Below, one piece after another: positions 8,078-19,928 of a stretch of 57,887 nt of DNA. This DNA comes from a bacterium (GTDB lineage Bacteria; Desulfobacterota; Deferrisomatia; Deferrisomatales; Deferrisomataceae): contig JALUTY010000026.1 in the NCBI GenBank assembly GCA_027021615.1, positions 1 to 57,887 on the forward strand, read 5' to 3'. The position numbers and the translations under genes are program-made. Numbering within the stretch: the first letter of the stretch is position 1; every line of letters starts with the position of its first letter. The notes under the pieces are model-generated. The model had not been told where the DNA came from. It made no database searches and saw only the letters and a list, made by a program, of their open reading frames with translations.

Positions 8078-8119
8078 GGGGCGGACGGGCCAAAGCGGGC
8101 CTGTCCGCCCCCTTGTTTC
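8078..8119 (+). terminator. Intrinsic terminator after the pentaheme cytochrome gene
   Basis: GGGGCGGACGGGCC, a short loop, then GGGCCTGTCCGCCCC form a stem of about 14 pairs, followed by TTGTTT. It lies 30 bases after the cytochrome stop codon. Confidence 0.75.
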
Positions 8120-8167
8120 TGCTTCCGGCTTCAAGCACTCCCCCGTTTCTGCTACCCTGCAGCCGCC

Positions 8168-8818
8168 ATGCCCACGCCAAGCCCCGAAGCCGAACGCCTG
8201 GATCGGGTCCTCCGAGCCCTTGAGGCGACCTACCCGGATGTCGCCCCCAGCCTGAACCATCGTTCGCCGTGGGAGCTGTTGGTGGCCACGATTCTGTCGG
8301 CCCAGTGCTCCGACGCTCAGGTGAACCGGGTGACGCCGGAGCTGTTCCGGCGGTTCCCCACCCCGAACGCGCTGGCTCGGGCCGAGCCCCACGAGGTGGA
8401 GGTGCTGATCCGATCGATCGGGCTGTTTCGGGGAAAGGCCCGCAACCTGGTGGCCACGGCCCGCATCGTGTGCGGGCGGCACGGGGGGCGGGTGCCGGCC
8501 GATCGGGAGGCCCTGGAGGCTCTGCCCGGCGTCGGCCGGAAGACCGCCTCGGTGGTCCTGGGCCAGGCGTTCGGCATCCCGGCGTTTCCGGTGGACACTC
8601 ACGTGGCCCGGGTGTCCCACCGCCTGGGGTTCTCGCCCCGGCCCGAGCCCAGGGAGGTGGAGCGGAGGATGACCCGGCTCATGGCGCCGGAACGCTGGAA
8701 CCTGGCCCATCTCCTCCTGATCCGTCATGGCCGCGCGGCCTGCCACGCCCGCCGGCCTGCCTGTGCCCGTTGCCCAGTGGAAAGGTCGTGCCCATGGCCG
8801 CACAAGCCCATAGCCTGA
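8168..8818 (+). CDS. nth: Endonuclease III (DNA glycosylase/AP lyase)
   Basis: 216 residues, the usual length. It removes oxidised pyrimidines and cleaves at abasic sites. The helix-hairpin-helix LPGVGRKTA carries the catalytic Lys, and VDTHV carries the catalytic Asp. The [4Fe-4S] loop near the C terminus is C-x6-C-x2-C-x5-C (from CHARRPAC through CARCPVERSC), complete. The ribosome site before the ATG is weak. The 3' end overlaps mgtE by 25 bases. Confidence 0.93.
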   Translation: MPTPSPEAERLDRVLRALEATYPDVAPSLNHRSPWELLVATILSAQCSDAQVNRVTPELFRRFPTPNALARAEPHEVEVLIRSIGLFRGKARNLVATARIVCGRHGGRVPADREALEALPGVGRKTASVVLGQAFGIPAFPVDTHVARVSHRLGFSPRPEPREVERRMTRLMAPERWNLAHLLLIRHGRAACHARRPACARCPVERSCPWPHKPIA

Positions 8819-10188
8819 CCCCGATGGACCGCCGGGTCCAGCTGCGGCTCGAGGCGATCCGCCGGCTCATGCGCAAAGGGGCGGTGGTGAACCTGCGCCG
8901 GATCGTGGAGAAGACCCACCCGGCCGACCTGGCGGCCATCTTCCAGGCGCTCAACGACCTCGAGCAGGGCCGGATGTTCCAGATCCTGGTCCAGGCCGGT
9001 TTGGCCGGGGACGTGCTCAGCGAGCTCGATCCCGACGTGCTGCAGGGCCTCGTCGAGAGCCTGAGCGACGAAGAGCTGGCCGAGATCCTCTCCAGCATGG
9101 ACGCGGACGACGCCGCCGACCTGCTGGCGCTGCTGCCCGAGGACCGGCGCTCGGGAATCCTTGCGGCCATGAACCTGGAGGACAGCGAGGACATCGGCAA
9201 GCTCCTGGGCTACCCGGAGGACTCGGCCGGCGGCATCATGACCTCGTCGTTCTTCGCCCTGGGCGAGGGGGTCGCGGTCGAGGAGGCGGTCCGGGCGATC
9301 CAGGGGGCCGAGGAGGCCGAGACGGTCTTCTACGTGTACGTGGTGGACGATGAGGGGCGGCTGGTGGGGGTGGTGAGCCTGCGCCAGCTGATCACCTCGC
9401 CCCCCACGGCCACGTTGCGGCAGATTATGGCCACCGACGTGATCAAAGTGGACGTGCACACCGACCAGGAGCAGGTGGCCCGGCTGGTGGCCAAGTACGA
9501 CCTGCTGGCCATCCCGGTGGTGGACGAGGCCGAGCACCTGGTTGGAATCATCACGGTGGACGACGTGATCGACGTGCTCCGTGAGGAGGCCACGGAGGAC
9601 GTGTTCAAGATGGCCGGCACGAGCCAGGAGGAGCTGGTGTATGGCAACCAGGTGCTTCCGATCGTGCGGATTCGGATGCCCTGGCTGGTGATCAACCTGT
9701 TCGGCGGCATTCTCACCGGCACGATCCTGTGGTGGTTCCGGGCGACGGTGGAGGAGATCATCGCGCTGGTGTCCTTCGTGCCGGTTATCACGGCCATGGG
9801 CGGCAACGTGGGCACCCAGAGCTCATCCATCCTGGTCCGGGCCTTCGCCACCGGTCGGGTGGACTTCCAGAACCTCCGGGCCCACCTGTGGAAGGAAGTG
9901 CGGGTAGGGCTGCTGCTGGGCTTGGTGTGCGGTCTGCTGGTGGGGGGGGTAGCCCTGGTATGGCACCGCAATGTGTTTTTGGGGGTCGTGGTTGCGGTGT
10001 CCATGGTGTCCGCCATGACCGTGGCGGCCACCATGGGCACCCTGGCCCCGGCCCTGTTCCGGAAGCTGGAGATCGATCCGGCCGTGGCCTCGGGGCCGTT
10101 CGTGACCACGGCCAACGACATCACGGGCATTCTGATCTACCTGGGCACGGCCACGGCCCTCCTCCGCTTTCTGCCCCACGTGCGATGA
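8794..10188 (+). CDS. mgtE: Magnesium transporter MgtE
   Basis: 464 residues. Three parts are visible: an N-terminal helical MgtE domain (to about residue 140, with repeated L-P-E-D and DAADLLALLPEDRR patterns), two CBS domains (about 150-270; YVVDDEGRLVGVVS and DEAEHLVGIITVDD) and a membrane domain with about five helices (from about 285; GGNVGTQSS is the conserved pore segment). The acidic cytoplasmic half binds Mg2+ and gates the channel. The start at 8794 (AAAGG upstream) lies within nth. An ATG at 8824 is possible but has no ribosome site. The stop overlaps recO (ATGA). Confidence 0.93.
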   Translation: MAAQAHSLTPMDRRVQLRLEAIRRLMRKGAVVNLRRIVEKTHPADLAAIFQALNDLEQGRMFQILVQAGLAGDVLSELDPDVLQGLVESLSDEELAEILSSMDADDAADLLALLPEDRRSGILAAMNLEDSEDIGKLLGYPEDSAGGIMTSSFFALGEGVAVEEAVRAIQGAEEAETVFYVYVVDDEGRLVGVVSLRQLITSPPTATLRQIMATDVIKVDVHTDQEQVARLVAKYDLLAIPVVDEAEHLVGIITVDDVIDVLREEATEDVFKMAGTSQEELVYGNQVLPIVRIRMPWLVINLFGGILTGTILWWFRATVEEIIALVSFVPVITAMGGNVGTQSSSILVRAFATGRVDFQNLRAHLWKEVRVGLLLGLVCGLLVGGVALVWHRNVFLGVVVAVSMVSAMTVAATMGTLAPALFRKLEIDPAVASGPFVTTANDITGILIYLGTATALLRFLPHVR

Positions 10189-10898
10189 CCCCCCGCCGGA
10201 GCGAGGCGTTCGTGTTGCGGGTGCGGGCGTTCGGTGAGGCCGATCGGGTGGCCGATCTGCTCACGCCCGAGCTGGGCCGGGTGCCGGCCCTGGCCCGGAG
10301 CGCCCGGCGCTCCCGCCGGCGATTCGGCGGCGTGCTGGACTACTTCGTCCGGGTGCGGGCCACCGTGCGACCGGGCCGGGGGGAGCTGTGGCGGCTGGAC
10401 GACGTGGAGCTGGTCCGGGATTACGGGGCCGTGGCCCGGGATCTGGACACCCATGCCGCGGCCTCCCACGTGCTCGAGGTGGCCTGGTTGGGATCCCGAG
10501 AGGGGGCACCGGCCCAGGCCTTGTTCGATCTGGTGGACGCCGCCCTCTCCGCCCTGGCTGCCGGTGCGGACCCGAAGAGCCTGCGCCGGGTGTTCCAGGC
10601 GCGGGTCCTGTGGGTGCTGGGGGTGGCGGGTGCGTTCGACCGGTGCCCGCAGTGCGGGGCCGGACTGGGGGGGGGGGCGGCCGTGACCGCGGGGGCGGTG
10701 GTGTGTCCGGCCTGTGCCGGGCCGGCCGATCTTCCGATGCCGGCCGGCGCCGTACGCACCCTGGCTGCCAGCGTGGGGGTCCCCTTGGACAAGCTCAGGT
10801 CGGTTCGGGTGACCCGTGCGGCCGAGGAGCATATCGGCCCGTTCCTGTGCCAGGCCCTGTGCCAAACCCTGGGCCGGAAACCCCGCACCCTCGATTGA
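10185..10898 (+). CDS. recO: DNA repair protein RecO
   Basis: 237 residues. An OB-fold N terminus (SEAFVLRVRAFGEADRV) is followed by a helical domain and a zinc-binding pair CPQC...CPAC near residues 150-175, as in many RecO proteins. It loads RecA on single-stranded DNA together with RecR and RecF. It is translationally coupled to mgtE through ATGA overlap. The sequence is very Arg/Ala/Gly-rich, in line with local base composition. Confidence 0.85.
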   Translation: MTPRRSEAFVLRVRAFGEADRVADLLTPELGRVPALARSARRSRRRFGGVLDYFVRVRATVRPGRGELWRLDDVELVRDYGAVARDLDTHAAASHVLEVAWLGSREGAPAQALFDLVDAALSALAAGADPKSLRRVFQARVLWVLGVAGAFDRCPQCGAGLGGGAAVTAGAVVCPACAGPADLPMPAGAVRTLAASVGVPLDKLRSVRVTRAAEEHIGPFLCQALCQTLGRKPRTLD

Positions 10899-10924
10899 CC
10901 GGATTTCGTTCGGTCTGCTAACGT
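10895..10924 (+). promoter_or_regulatory. Possible promoter for the enoyl reductase gene
   Basis: TTGACC (10895-10900), overlapping the recO stop, is followed after 18 bases by TAACGT (10919-10924). The leader after it contains a small hairpin (ACAGAGG, loop, CCCCTGT at about 10949-10965) of unknown role. Confidence 0.35.
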
Positions 10925-11014
10925 AGTGACCCCTTTCCGCCAAAGAAAACAGAGGTTTCCCCTGTCAAAACACAGAGCCGCATCGTCGGCAACATTCTTG
11001 AGGAGGCGTTCCGC

Positions 11015-11812
11015 GTGAGCGACACCGGTCTGAACGGCAGTTGGGCCCTCATCCTGGGGGCTTCGAGCGGGTTCGGGGCTGCCACGGCCCGGGCCCTGGC
11101 CCACAAGGGAGTGAACATCTTCGGCGTGCACCTGGACCGGAAGGCCACCCTGCCCCAGGTGGAGGCTCTGGTTGAGGAGCTCCGGGGCACGGGGGTCCGG
11201 GTGCGTTACTTCAACGTCAACGCGGCCGACGAGGCGAAGCGCCGGGAGGTGCTGGACGCGGTGGCCGCTGAGTGTGGAGAGGGGCCCAAGGTGCGGGTGC
11301 TGATGCACAGCCTGGCCTTCGGCGCCCTGCGGCCGTTCGTGGGGGACCCGTCCGAGACCCTGACCAAGGCCCAGATGGAGATGACCCTGGACGTCATGGC
11401 CCACAGCCTGGTGTACTGGACCCAGGACCTCGTGGCTAGGGACCTGTTCGACCGCAACGGCCGGGTGTTTGCCATGACCAGCTCCGGGGGGCAGCGGGTG
11501 TGGGCTTACTACGGCGCGGTGTCCGCCGCCAAGGCCGCTCTGGAGAGCCACATCCGACAGCTGGCCTTGGAGCTGGCGCCTCGGGGCATCACGGCCAACG
11601 CCATCCGGGCCGGGGTCACCGACACCCCTGCCCTGCGGAAGATCCCGGGCCACGAGCAGATGGTCGAGGTGGCCCGCTCCCGCAACCCCATGGGCCGCCT
11701 GACCACCCCCGAGGACGTGGCCAAGGCCATCGCGCTCCTCTCGGAGCCCGCCAGCCACTGGATCACCGGCAACGTGATCGGTGTGGACGGCGGTGAGGAT
11801 ATTACGGGCTAG
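11015..11812 (+). CDS. fabL: FabL-type enoyl-[acyl-carrier-protein] reductase (SDR fold)
   Basis: 265 residues from a GTG at 11015 behind GAGGAGG. The Rossmann start is GASSGFGAA. The active site is Tyr-x6-Lys (YGAVSAAK), which separates enoyl-ACP reductases from ordinary SDRs with Tyr-x3-Lys. The C-terminal stretch TDTPALRKIPG to VDGGEDI closely resembles Bacillus FabL. It would reduce trans-2-enoyl-ACP in the last step of fatty-acid elongation. No other fab gene is nearby. A FabI/FabG-like SDR of other function is the alternative. Confidence 0.75.
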   Translation: MSDTGLNGSWALILGASSGFGAATARALAHKGVNIFGVHLDRKATLPQVEALVEELRGTGVRVRYFNVNAADEAKRREVLDAVAAECGEGPKVRVLMHSLAFGALRPFVGDPSETLTKAQMEMTLDVMAHSLVYWTQDLVARDLFDRNGRVFAMTSSGGQRVWAYYGAVSAAKAALESHIRQLALELAPRGITANAIRAGVTDTPALRKIPGHEQMVEVARSRNPMGRLTTPEDVAKAIALLSEPASHWITGNVIGVDGGEDITG

Positions 11813-11972
11813 AAGGCTGGGAGGCTGGAAAGCTAGGAGGCTGGAAGGCCGGAAGGCAACAGGCCAGGGCGGATATCGCCGGGTTCCGTGGACCCGGCAG
11901 GGGCTCATCGTCGAGCGCCGTGGCCGGGGGGCTCCGGGCTTCCCGCCTCCTCGCGTCCCGGCCTTCCCGCCC
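11811..11972. repeat. Word-repeat element with inverted arms between fabL and glyQ
   Basis: The left arm 11811-11858 repeats words of the type AGGCTGG/AGCTAGG/AGGCCGG. The right arm 11937-11972 carries the reverse-complement type (CCCGCCTCC, CCGGCCTTCCCGCC). A small hairpin (CCGGGTTCC, GGACCCGG at 11879-11897) lies in the middle. No gene is seen in this 178-base gap. Confidence 0.55.
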
Positions 11973-11990
11973 AGCTGAGGAGAACTCCCC

Positions 11991-12893
11991 ATGACCTTTC
12001 AAGAGGTGATCCTCCGGTTGGAGCGGTACTGGGCGTCCCAGGGGTGCCTGATCGCCCAGCCCTGCGACATCGAGGTGGGCGCGGGCACCATGAACCCCCA
12101 CACCTTCCTCCGCTGCCTCGGGCCCGAGCCGTGGTTCGTGGCGTACGTGGAGCCGAGCCGCCGGCCCACCGACGGCCGGTACGGCGAGAACCCCAACCGG
12201 CTCCAGCACTACTACCAGTACCAGGTCATCCTCAAACCCTCTCCCCACGACGTGCTCGAGCGCTACATCGGCAGCCTCAAGGCCCTGGGCATCGATCCCC
12301 TGGAGCACGACATCCGGTTCGTGGAGGACGACTGGGAGAGCCCCACCCTGGGGGCCTGGGGCCTGGGGTGGGAGGTGTGGCTCGACGGCATGGAGATCAC
12401 CCAGTTCACGTACTTCCAGCAGGCCGGAGGGATCGACTGCCGGCCCGTCTCGGCCGAGATTACCTATGGCCTGGAGCGGATCGCCATGTACCTGCAAGGG
12501 GTGGACAGCGTGTTCGACCTGATATGGGTCGACGGGGTGACCTACGGCGACGTCCACCACCGGGGCGAGGTGGAGGGGAGCGTGTACAACTTCGAGGAGG
12601 CCGACGTGGCCATGCTGTTCGATCTGTTCGACCGGTACGAGGCCGAGGCCCGGCGAGTGATTGAGAAGGGGCTCGTGCTGCCCGCCTACGACTACACTCT
12701 CAAGTGCTCCCATACCTTCAACCTGCTGGACGCCCGGGGGGCCATCAGCGTGACCGAGCGTACCCGGTTCATCGGCCGGGTACGGGACCTGGCCCGAAGG
12801 GTGGCCGAGGCTTACACCGCCCAGCGCGAGGCCCTGGGCTGGCCCCTGCGGGGCAAGCTTGATCTGCGGCCGGCCGGGGAGGTGACCCCATGA
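11991..12893 (+). CDS. glyQ: Glycyl-tRNA synthetase alpha subunit
   Basis: 300 residues, the normal size. It is the catalytic subunit of the bacterial alpha2beta2 enzyme that charges tRNA-Gly. It opens with [18 protein letters not shown] and contains the class II motif region around [19 protein letters not shown], highly conserved in GlyQ. The start has GAGGAG upstream. It overlaps glyS by ATGA, so the two subunits are made together. No T-box leader is visible upstream; that gap is filled by word repeats. Confidence 0.97.
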   Translation: MTFQEVILRLERYWASQGCLIAQPCDIEVGAGTMNPHTFLRCLGPEPWFVAYVEPSRRPTDGRYGENPNRLQHYYQYQVILKPSPHDVLERYIGSLKALGIDPLEHDIRFVEDDWESPTLGAWGLGWEVWLDGMEITQFTYFQQAGGIDCRPVSAEITYGLERIAMYLQGVDSVFDLIWVDGVTYGDVHHRGEVEGSVYNFEEADVAMLFDLFDRYEAEARRVIEKGLVLPAYDYTLKCSHTFNLLDARGAISVTERTRFIGRVRDLARRVAEAYTAQREALGWPLRGKLDLRPAGEVTP

Positions 12894-14959
12894 GCGGCGG
12901 CCGAGAGTTCTTGCTGGAGGTGGGCACCGAGGAGATTCCGGCGGGGTTCTTGCCGCCGGCCCGGACCCAGCTGGCCGAGGTGGCTTCCAAGGGCCTGGAG
13001 GCCCAGCGGATCGGGTTCGGGACCGTGCGGGCCTTGGGGACCCCGCGGCGGCTGGTGCTCCACGTGACCGGCGTGGCCGAGCGGCAGGCCGACGCGGTGG
13101 AGGAGAGGATCGGGCCGCCGGTGTCCGCGGCGTTCGACGCCCAGGGTCGGCCGACCCGGGCCGCGGAGGGGTTCGCCCGGTCCAACGGGGTGGCCGTGGA
13201 GGACCTGCTGCGGGTGGAGACCAAGCGGGGCCTGTACGTGGCGGTGCGCCGGGAGCTCAGGGGCCGGCCCACGACCGACGTGCTGGCCGAGGCGATCCCC
13301 CAGTGGCTCTCGGGGCTCCACTTTCCCAAGATCATGCGGTGGGGCGAGGGAGAGTTCGCGTTCGCCCGGCCGGTGCACTGGGTGGTGGCACTCCTGGGCG
13401 ACGACGTGATCCCGTTCTGCTTCGGCGGGGTGAGGTCCGGGCGCCAGAGCCGGGGGCATCGGTTCCATCACCCGGGCGCGGTGGACATCATGGACCCGTC
13501 GGACTACTTCCGGAAGATGAAGGAAGCCTGGGTGGTCGTCGATCCCGACGAGCGCCGGGCCCTGATCCGCGAAGGGGTGGAGGCAGCCGCCCGCAAGGTG
13601 GGGGGCGAGCCCCTGGCCGACGAGGACCTGCTCACGACCGTGGTGGACCTGGTGGAGTACCCGGTGCCCGTGGCCGGGAGCTTCGAGGAGCGTTACCTGG
13701 AGCTGCCCCGGGAGCTCCTGATCCTAACCATGAAGCACCATCAGAAGTACTTTGCCGTGGTGGACGGTGGTGGCCGTCTGCTCGACCACTTCGTGGCCGT
13801 GTCCAACACCCGCGCCCGGGACCTCACCGTGGTGGCCCGGGGCAACGAGCGGGTGCTCCGGGCTCGGCTGGCGGATGCGCGGTTCTTCTTCGACGAAGAC
13901 CAGAAGCGCTCCCTGGAGGAGCATCTCGAGGGTTTGAAGGACGTGGTGTTCCAGTCGAAGCTGGGCACCAGCTACGAGAAGGTAGAGCGGTTCCGGGCCC
14001 TGGCGGCCGAGATCGCCGAGCGGGTGTGCCCCGACCGGAAGGCCGTGGTGGACCGGATCGCGCGGCTCGCCAAGGCCGACCTGGTGACCCAGATGGTCTA
14101 CGAGTTCCCGGAGCTCCAGGGCGTCATGGGTCGGGAGTACGCCCTGCGGGCGGGCGAGGACCCGGTGGTGGCCCAGGGGATCGAGGAGCACTACCGGCCC
14201 GCCCAGGCCGGCGGACCCGTGCCGTCCACGGACGAGGCAGCCTGTGTGAGCCTGGCCGACAAGATCGATACGATCGTGGGATGCTTCGGGGTGGGGCTGA
14301 TCCCCACCGGGGCGGCCGACCCTTATGCGCTTCGGCGGCAGACCCTGGGCATCCTTCGGATCCTCCTGGAGCGGGGGCTTCGGCTGCCCCTGGGCTGGCT
14401 GGTGGACCGGGCCCTGGCCGGCCTGGCCGACAGGCTGACCCGGCCTGCGGCGGAGGTGCGCTCGGACGTGCTCCAGTTCTTTCGGGGGCGCCTGGAGGGG
14501 CTCCTGGCCCAGCAGGATCTGGACGCCGACCTGGTGGCCGGGGTGCTGGACCGGGGGTTCGACGACGTGCTCGACGCGGCGGGCCGGGCCCAGGCGCTGC
14601 AGCAGGCCCGCTCCGACGGCCGGCTCGACCCCCTGGCCGAGACCTTCAAGCGGGTGGGGAACATTCTGAAGGGTCAGGAACCCGGCGAGGTCCGACCGGA
14701 ACGGCTCGGGGCCCAGGCCGAGCAGGCCCTGTGGGACGCCTACCGGTCGGTGGCCCGGACCATGGAGGAGGCGGCCGGCCGGGGGGACTACGACGCGTTC
14801 CTGGACGCGGCGAGGCCGCTGAAGACGGCTGTGGACCGGTTTTTCGACGAGGTGCTGGTGATGGACCCGGACCCCGAGGTCCGGGCCAACCGCCTGGCGT
14901 TGCTGGGTGCGGTGGCCCGGCTGCTGGGCCGGGTAGCGGAGTTTTCGAGAATCGGCTGA
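12890..14959 (+). CDS. glyS: Glycyl-tRNA synthetase beta subunit
   Basis: 689 residues, full length. It starts with [14 protein letters not shown], the classic GlyS N terminus, carries an HD-like region ([21 protein letters not shown]), and ends in a DALR-type anticodon-binding domain (last 100 residues, ending near [12 protein letters not shown]). It binds the tRNA and partners GlyQ. The stop is followed at once by a region rich in repeats. Confidence 0.97.
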   Translation: MSGGREFLLEVGTEEIPAGFLPPARTQLAEVASKGLEAQRIGFGTVRALGTPRRLVLHVTGVAERQADAVEERIGPPVSAAFDAQGRPTRAAEGFARSNGVAVEDLLRVETKRGLYVAVRRELRGRPTTDVLAEAIPQWLSGLHFPKIMRWGEGEFAFARPVHWVVALLGDDVIPFCFGGVRSGRQSRGHRFHHPGAVDIMDPSDYFRKMKEAWVVVDPDERRALIREGVEAAARKVGGEPLADEDLLTTVVDLVEYPVPVAGSFEERYLELPRELLILTMKHHQKYFAVVDGGGRLLDHFVAVSNTRARDLTVVARGNERVLRARLADARFFFDEDQKRSLEEHLEGLKDVVFQSKLGTSYEKVERFRALAAEIAERVCPDRKAVVDRIARLAKADLVTQMVYEFPELQGVMGREYALRAGEDPVVAQGIEEHYRPAQAGGPVPSTDEAACVSLADKIDTIVGCFGVGLIPTGAADPYALRRQTLGILRILLERGLRLPLGWLVDRALAGLADRLTRPAAEVRSDVLQFFRGRLEGLLAQQDLDADLVAGVLDRGFDDVLDAAGRAQALQQARSDGRLDPLAETFKRVGNILKGQEPGEVRPERLGAQAEQALWDAYRSVARTMEEAAGRGDYDAFLDAARPLKTAVDRFFDEVLVMDPDPEVRANRLALLGAVARLLGRVAEFSRIG

Positions 14960-14995
14960 GAGGGGAGGAGGCTGGGAGGCCTGCTGTTCAGGAGC

Positions 14996-15160
14996 CAGGG
15001 TCCAGAGGACAGGGGACAGAAAACAGCAGCGTAGGGTGCCTCCCACGATGCGCGAAGCTCTACGGAAAGTGAGGTGGGAAGCTTTCCCCTGTCTACCGTC
15101 CTCTGGACTCTGACAGCTGACATGGCCGCACGCGGCGCTCCAGCAAGCCCCATGCCCGGG
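14996..15160. repeat. MITE-like dispersed element, copy 1 (partner at 55462-55620)
   Basis: Terminal inverted repeats CAGGGTCCAGAGGAC (14996-15010) and GTCCTCTGGACTCTG (15098-15112) differ at one of 15 positions. The similarity extends inward to about 24 bases. The left arm itself is built of 7-base words AGAGGAC-AGGGGAC-AGAAAAC. The core contains TGCCTCCCACGATG and GCGAAGCTCT, and the 3' flank contains ATGGCCGCACGC; all three are conserved in the copy at 55462. The gap 14960-15340 holds no gene that I can support. Confidence 0.75.
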
Positions 15161-15233
15161 CGGTTCAGGGGTGGTGCGACAGCCTTAAACGCAACCTGAT
15201 ATCAGCCGTGTGAATCTGCGGGTCCCGTAAGGC

Positions 15234-15307
15234 GGTGACGAGTGACGGGGAGGGCGGTGACGGGCCACACTCGTCACCGATCACCCGTCACGGGTCACCC
15301 ATCACCG
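15234..15307. repeat. Inverted GTGAC/GTCAC heptamer hairpin before ppdK
   Basis: The left arm 15234-15264 has GTGAC-type words. The right arm 15272-15307 has CGTCACC-GATCACC-CGTCACG-GGTCACC-CATCACC, a clear 7-base period. The arms can pair. The tract ends about 33 bases before the ppdK start and would lie in its leader. Confidence 0.75.
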
Positions 15308-15340
15308 ATCCAAAACGTTTTCATCCCACAGGAGGACGCC

Positions 15341-18048
<2,708 letters not shown>

Positions 18049-18052
<4 letters not shown>

Positions 18053-19227
18053 ACGTGTGGAGGCTGCGAGCGGCGGTGGGTGCCGCGGCCCTGGCCTGGA
18101 CCGCGGCTGCCGGGGCCACCCCGGGCGGGGTGGCCCACGTGACCCTGACGTCGGGCCTGGCCCAAACCCCGTCGCGTACCTGCGGAACCTGCCACAACCC
18201 CGAGTTCTCCCTGTGGATCCGCCACCCCCACAGTCACTTTCTCATCGATCCCCATCGGGACCCGCGGCTGGTCAAGGCCCGATGGGGGAAGCGGGTCGGG
18301 GGGTGGCCCCAGTACGTGGAGGGCCGGTTCGAGCGGGACCAGGTGGCCCTGGCCTACGGCATCATCCAGACGCAGGTGTACTTCCGGCGTGACCCGGACG
18401 GGTACCGGCTGCTTCCGGCGCAGTGGGATCTGACCCGGCGCCGGTGGGAGCCGCTGCCCGCCAGCCTCGAGGCGGTGTTCCGAAAGGGGGTCACATGGGA
18501 GGAGGGGTGTGCCGGGTGTCACACCACGCGGTACGACCCGACCACCCGCACGTTTCTGGAGGCGAACGCCGGATGCTCCGCCTGCCACGGCGACGGCAAG
18601 GCACACGCCGGCTCCGGGGGCCGGGAGCCGATCCTCCGGCCCACCGCCTTGCCCCCCCTGACCCGGGCCGCGCTGTGCGGGGCGTGCCACAGCCGAGGTC
18701 GGAGCCTCGACGGCAAGTACCCCTATCCCGTGGGGTTCCGGCCAGGAGATCGGCTGGAGTCCCGGTTCGAGCTCATCCGGCCCGACCCCGCGCGGACCAC
18801 CTCCCATTTCTGGCGGGGGGGTGCCGAACGGCTCCCCTTTATGGAGTACCAGGGGTTTGTGGAGAGCCGGCATGCCGGGGTGGGGCTGTCGTGTACCACC
18901 TGCCACCTTCCCCACGGATCCGAGTACCCCCACAGCCTGCGACGCCGGAGTGAGGAGATCTGCTCGGGGTGCCACGAGGAGCCCGAGCTGACCCTCGTGC
19001 CCGCCCATGAGCGCCACCCCGAGGACGAGGCCGGGTGCATCGACTGCCACATGGCCGTCACCAACCCGGGTCAGGGGGGCTATCGGGTACGGACTCACAC
19101 ACTGCGGGTGTGGGTGGCGGAGGACCCCGAGGGTGATCGGGTGTACTCGGCATGCACCAGTGTGTGTCACGCGGACCGGGACGGAACGTGGGCACGAAAG
19201 CGGATGGAGGCTTGGAGAACCCAATGA
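18049..19227 (+). CDS. Multiheme c-type cytochrome, seven CXXCH plus one CX3CH site
   Basis: 392 residues from a GTG at 18049 overlapping the ppdK stop; a second GTG at 18055 is also possible. The N terminus is a short signal peptide (hydrophobic AAVGAAALAWTAAAGA). Haem sites: CGTCH (45), CAGCH (154), CSACH (176), CGACH (210), CTTCH (282), CSGCH (305) and CIDCH (330), then CTSVCH (369), which has three residues between the cysteines. Many His residues could be distal ligands. The long spacer 50-153 has no haem. Predicted periplasmic electron carrier; it resembles octaheme-type cytochromes only loosely and I do not assign an enzyme activity. It is followed by ATGA overlap with a response regulator, which suggests a functional link. 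Confidence 0.82.
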
Positions 19228-19928
19228 GCGAGCTGGGGGGCGAAGCGATCTTGGTGGTGGACGACGACCCGGCCGTGTTGCCCCTGCTCGAGGCAGCCCT
19301 GGATGGTGAGGCTGCCTCGTTCCATGGAGCGGCGGACGGGGCCGAGGCCCTGGCACTGTTGGACCAGGGGCTGGAGCCGGACCTGGTCGTGCTCGACTGG
19401 GTGATGCCGGGCATGGACGGGCTCGGGTTTCTGGCCCGGTTTCGGGAGAGACCGGGTGCCGAGAGGGTGCCGGTGCTCCTTCTCACCGGCCGTAGGGACG
19501 CGGACCACGTGGCAAAGGGCCTGGAGGCCGGCGCGAACGACTACCTGGTGAAGCCCTTCGACCTCATGGAGCTGAGGGCCCGGGTGCGGGCCGCCCTGCG
19601 GCTGAGAGGAGTGTTCCGGGAGCTTGACGTGGCTCGGGCGGCCCAGCTGGAGCGGGAACGGCTGCGGGTGGTGCTGGAGACGGCCGGGGCGGTGGCCCAT
19701 GCCCTCAATCAGCCGCTGACCGCGGTGGGGCTGAAGACCGAGACCCTGCTGGAGCGGTTGGGGCCCGACAGCCCCTGGCGGGATGACCTGGAGTTTGTAC
19801 ATCGGGGGATTCGGCGGGTCTCCATGGCCGTGGCGAAGATCCGCCGTTTGGCGGTGTATCGCACGGCCCGCTACCTGGAAGGGTTCGACATCGTGGACCT
19901 GGAGGAGAGCGAGGGGGAAAGGGAGTGA
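19224..19928 (+). CDS. Response regulator with a DHp-like domain but no kinase domain
   Basis: 234 residues. A receiver domain (1-125) has the acidic pair in VVDDD, phospho-acceptor Asp58, Thr88 and Lys110, all intact. It is followed by a helical segment with HALNQPLTAV (His159), which matches the H-box of HisKA domains of the HELNQPL type except that the acid after the His is Ala160. The protein ends about 70 residues later without N, G1 or G2 boxes, so there is no ATP-binding domain. It may be a phosphotransfer or dimerisation domain served by the kinase encoded next (GTGA overlap). It overlaps the cytochrome gene upstream. Confidence 0.78.
   Translation: MSELGGEAILVVDDDPAVLPLLEAALDGEAASFHGAADGAEALALLDQGLEPDLVVLDWVMPGMDGLGFLARFRERPGAERVPVLLLTGRRDADHVAKGLEAGANDYLVKPFDLMELRARVRAALRLRGVFRELDVARAAQLERERLRVVLETAGAVAHALNQPLTAVGLKTETLLERLGPDSPWRDDLEFVHRGIRRVSMAVAKIRRLAVYRTARYLEGFDIVDLEESEGERE

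Noticed and set aside
10925-11014. A cyclic-di-GMP (GEMM) or other riboswitch before the enoyl reductase gene
   Set aside because: A small hairpin and GTCAAAACACAGAGCC looked suggestive, but the conserved GEMM core could not be aligned.
11813-11990. A T-box leader for glyQS
   Set aside because: No conserved T-box bulge sequence or specifier loop; the gap is word repeats.
15242-15340. A longer N terminus for ppdK
   Set aside because: The extension is coded by GTCAC word repeats, and the family start MAKYVYTFG has its own ribosome site.
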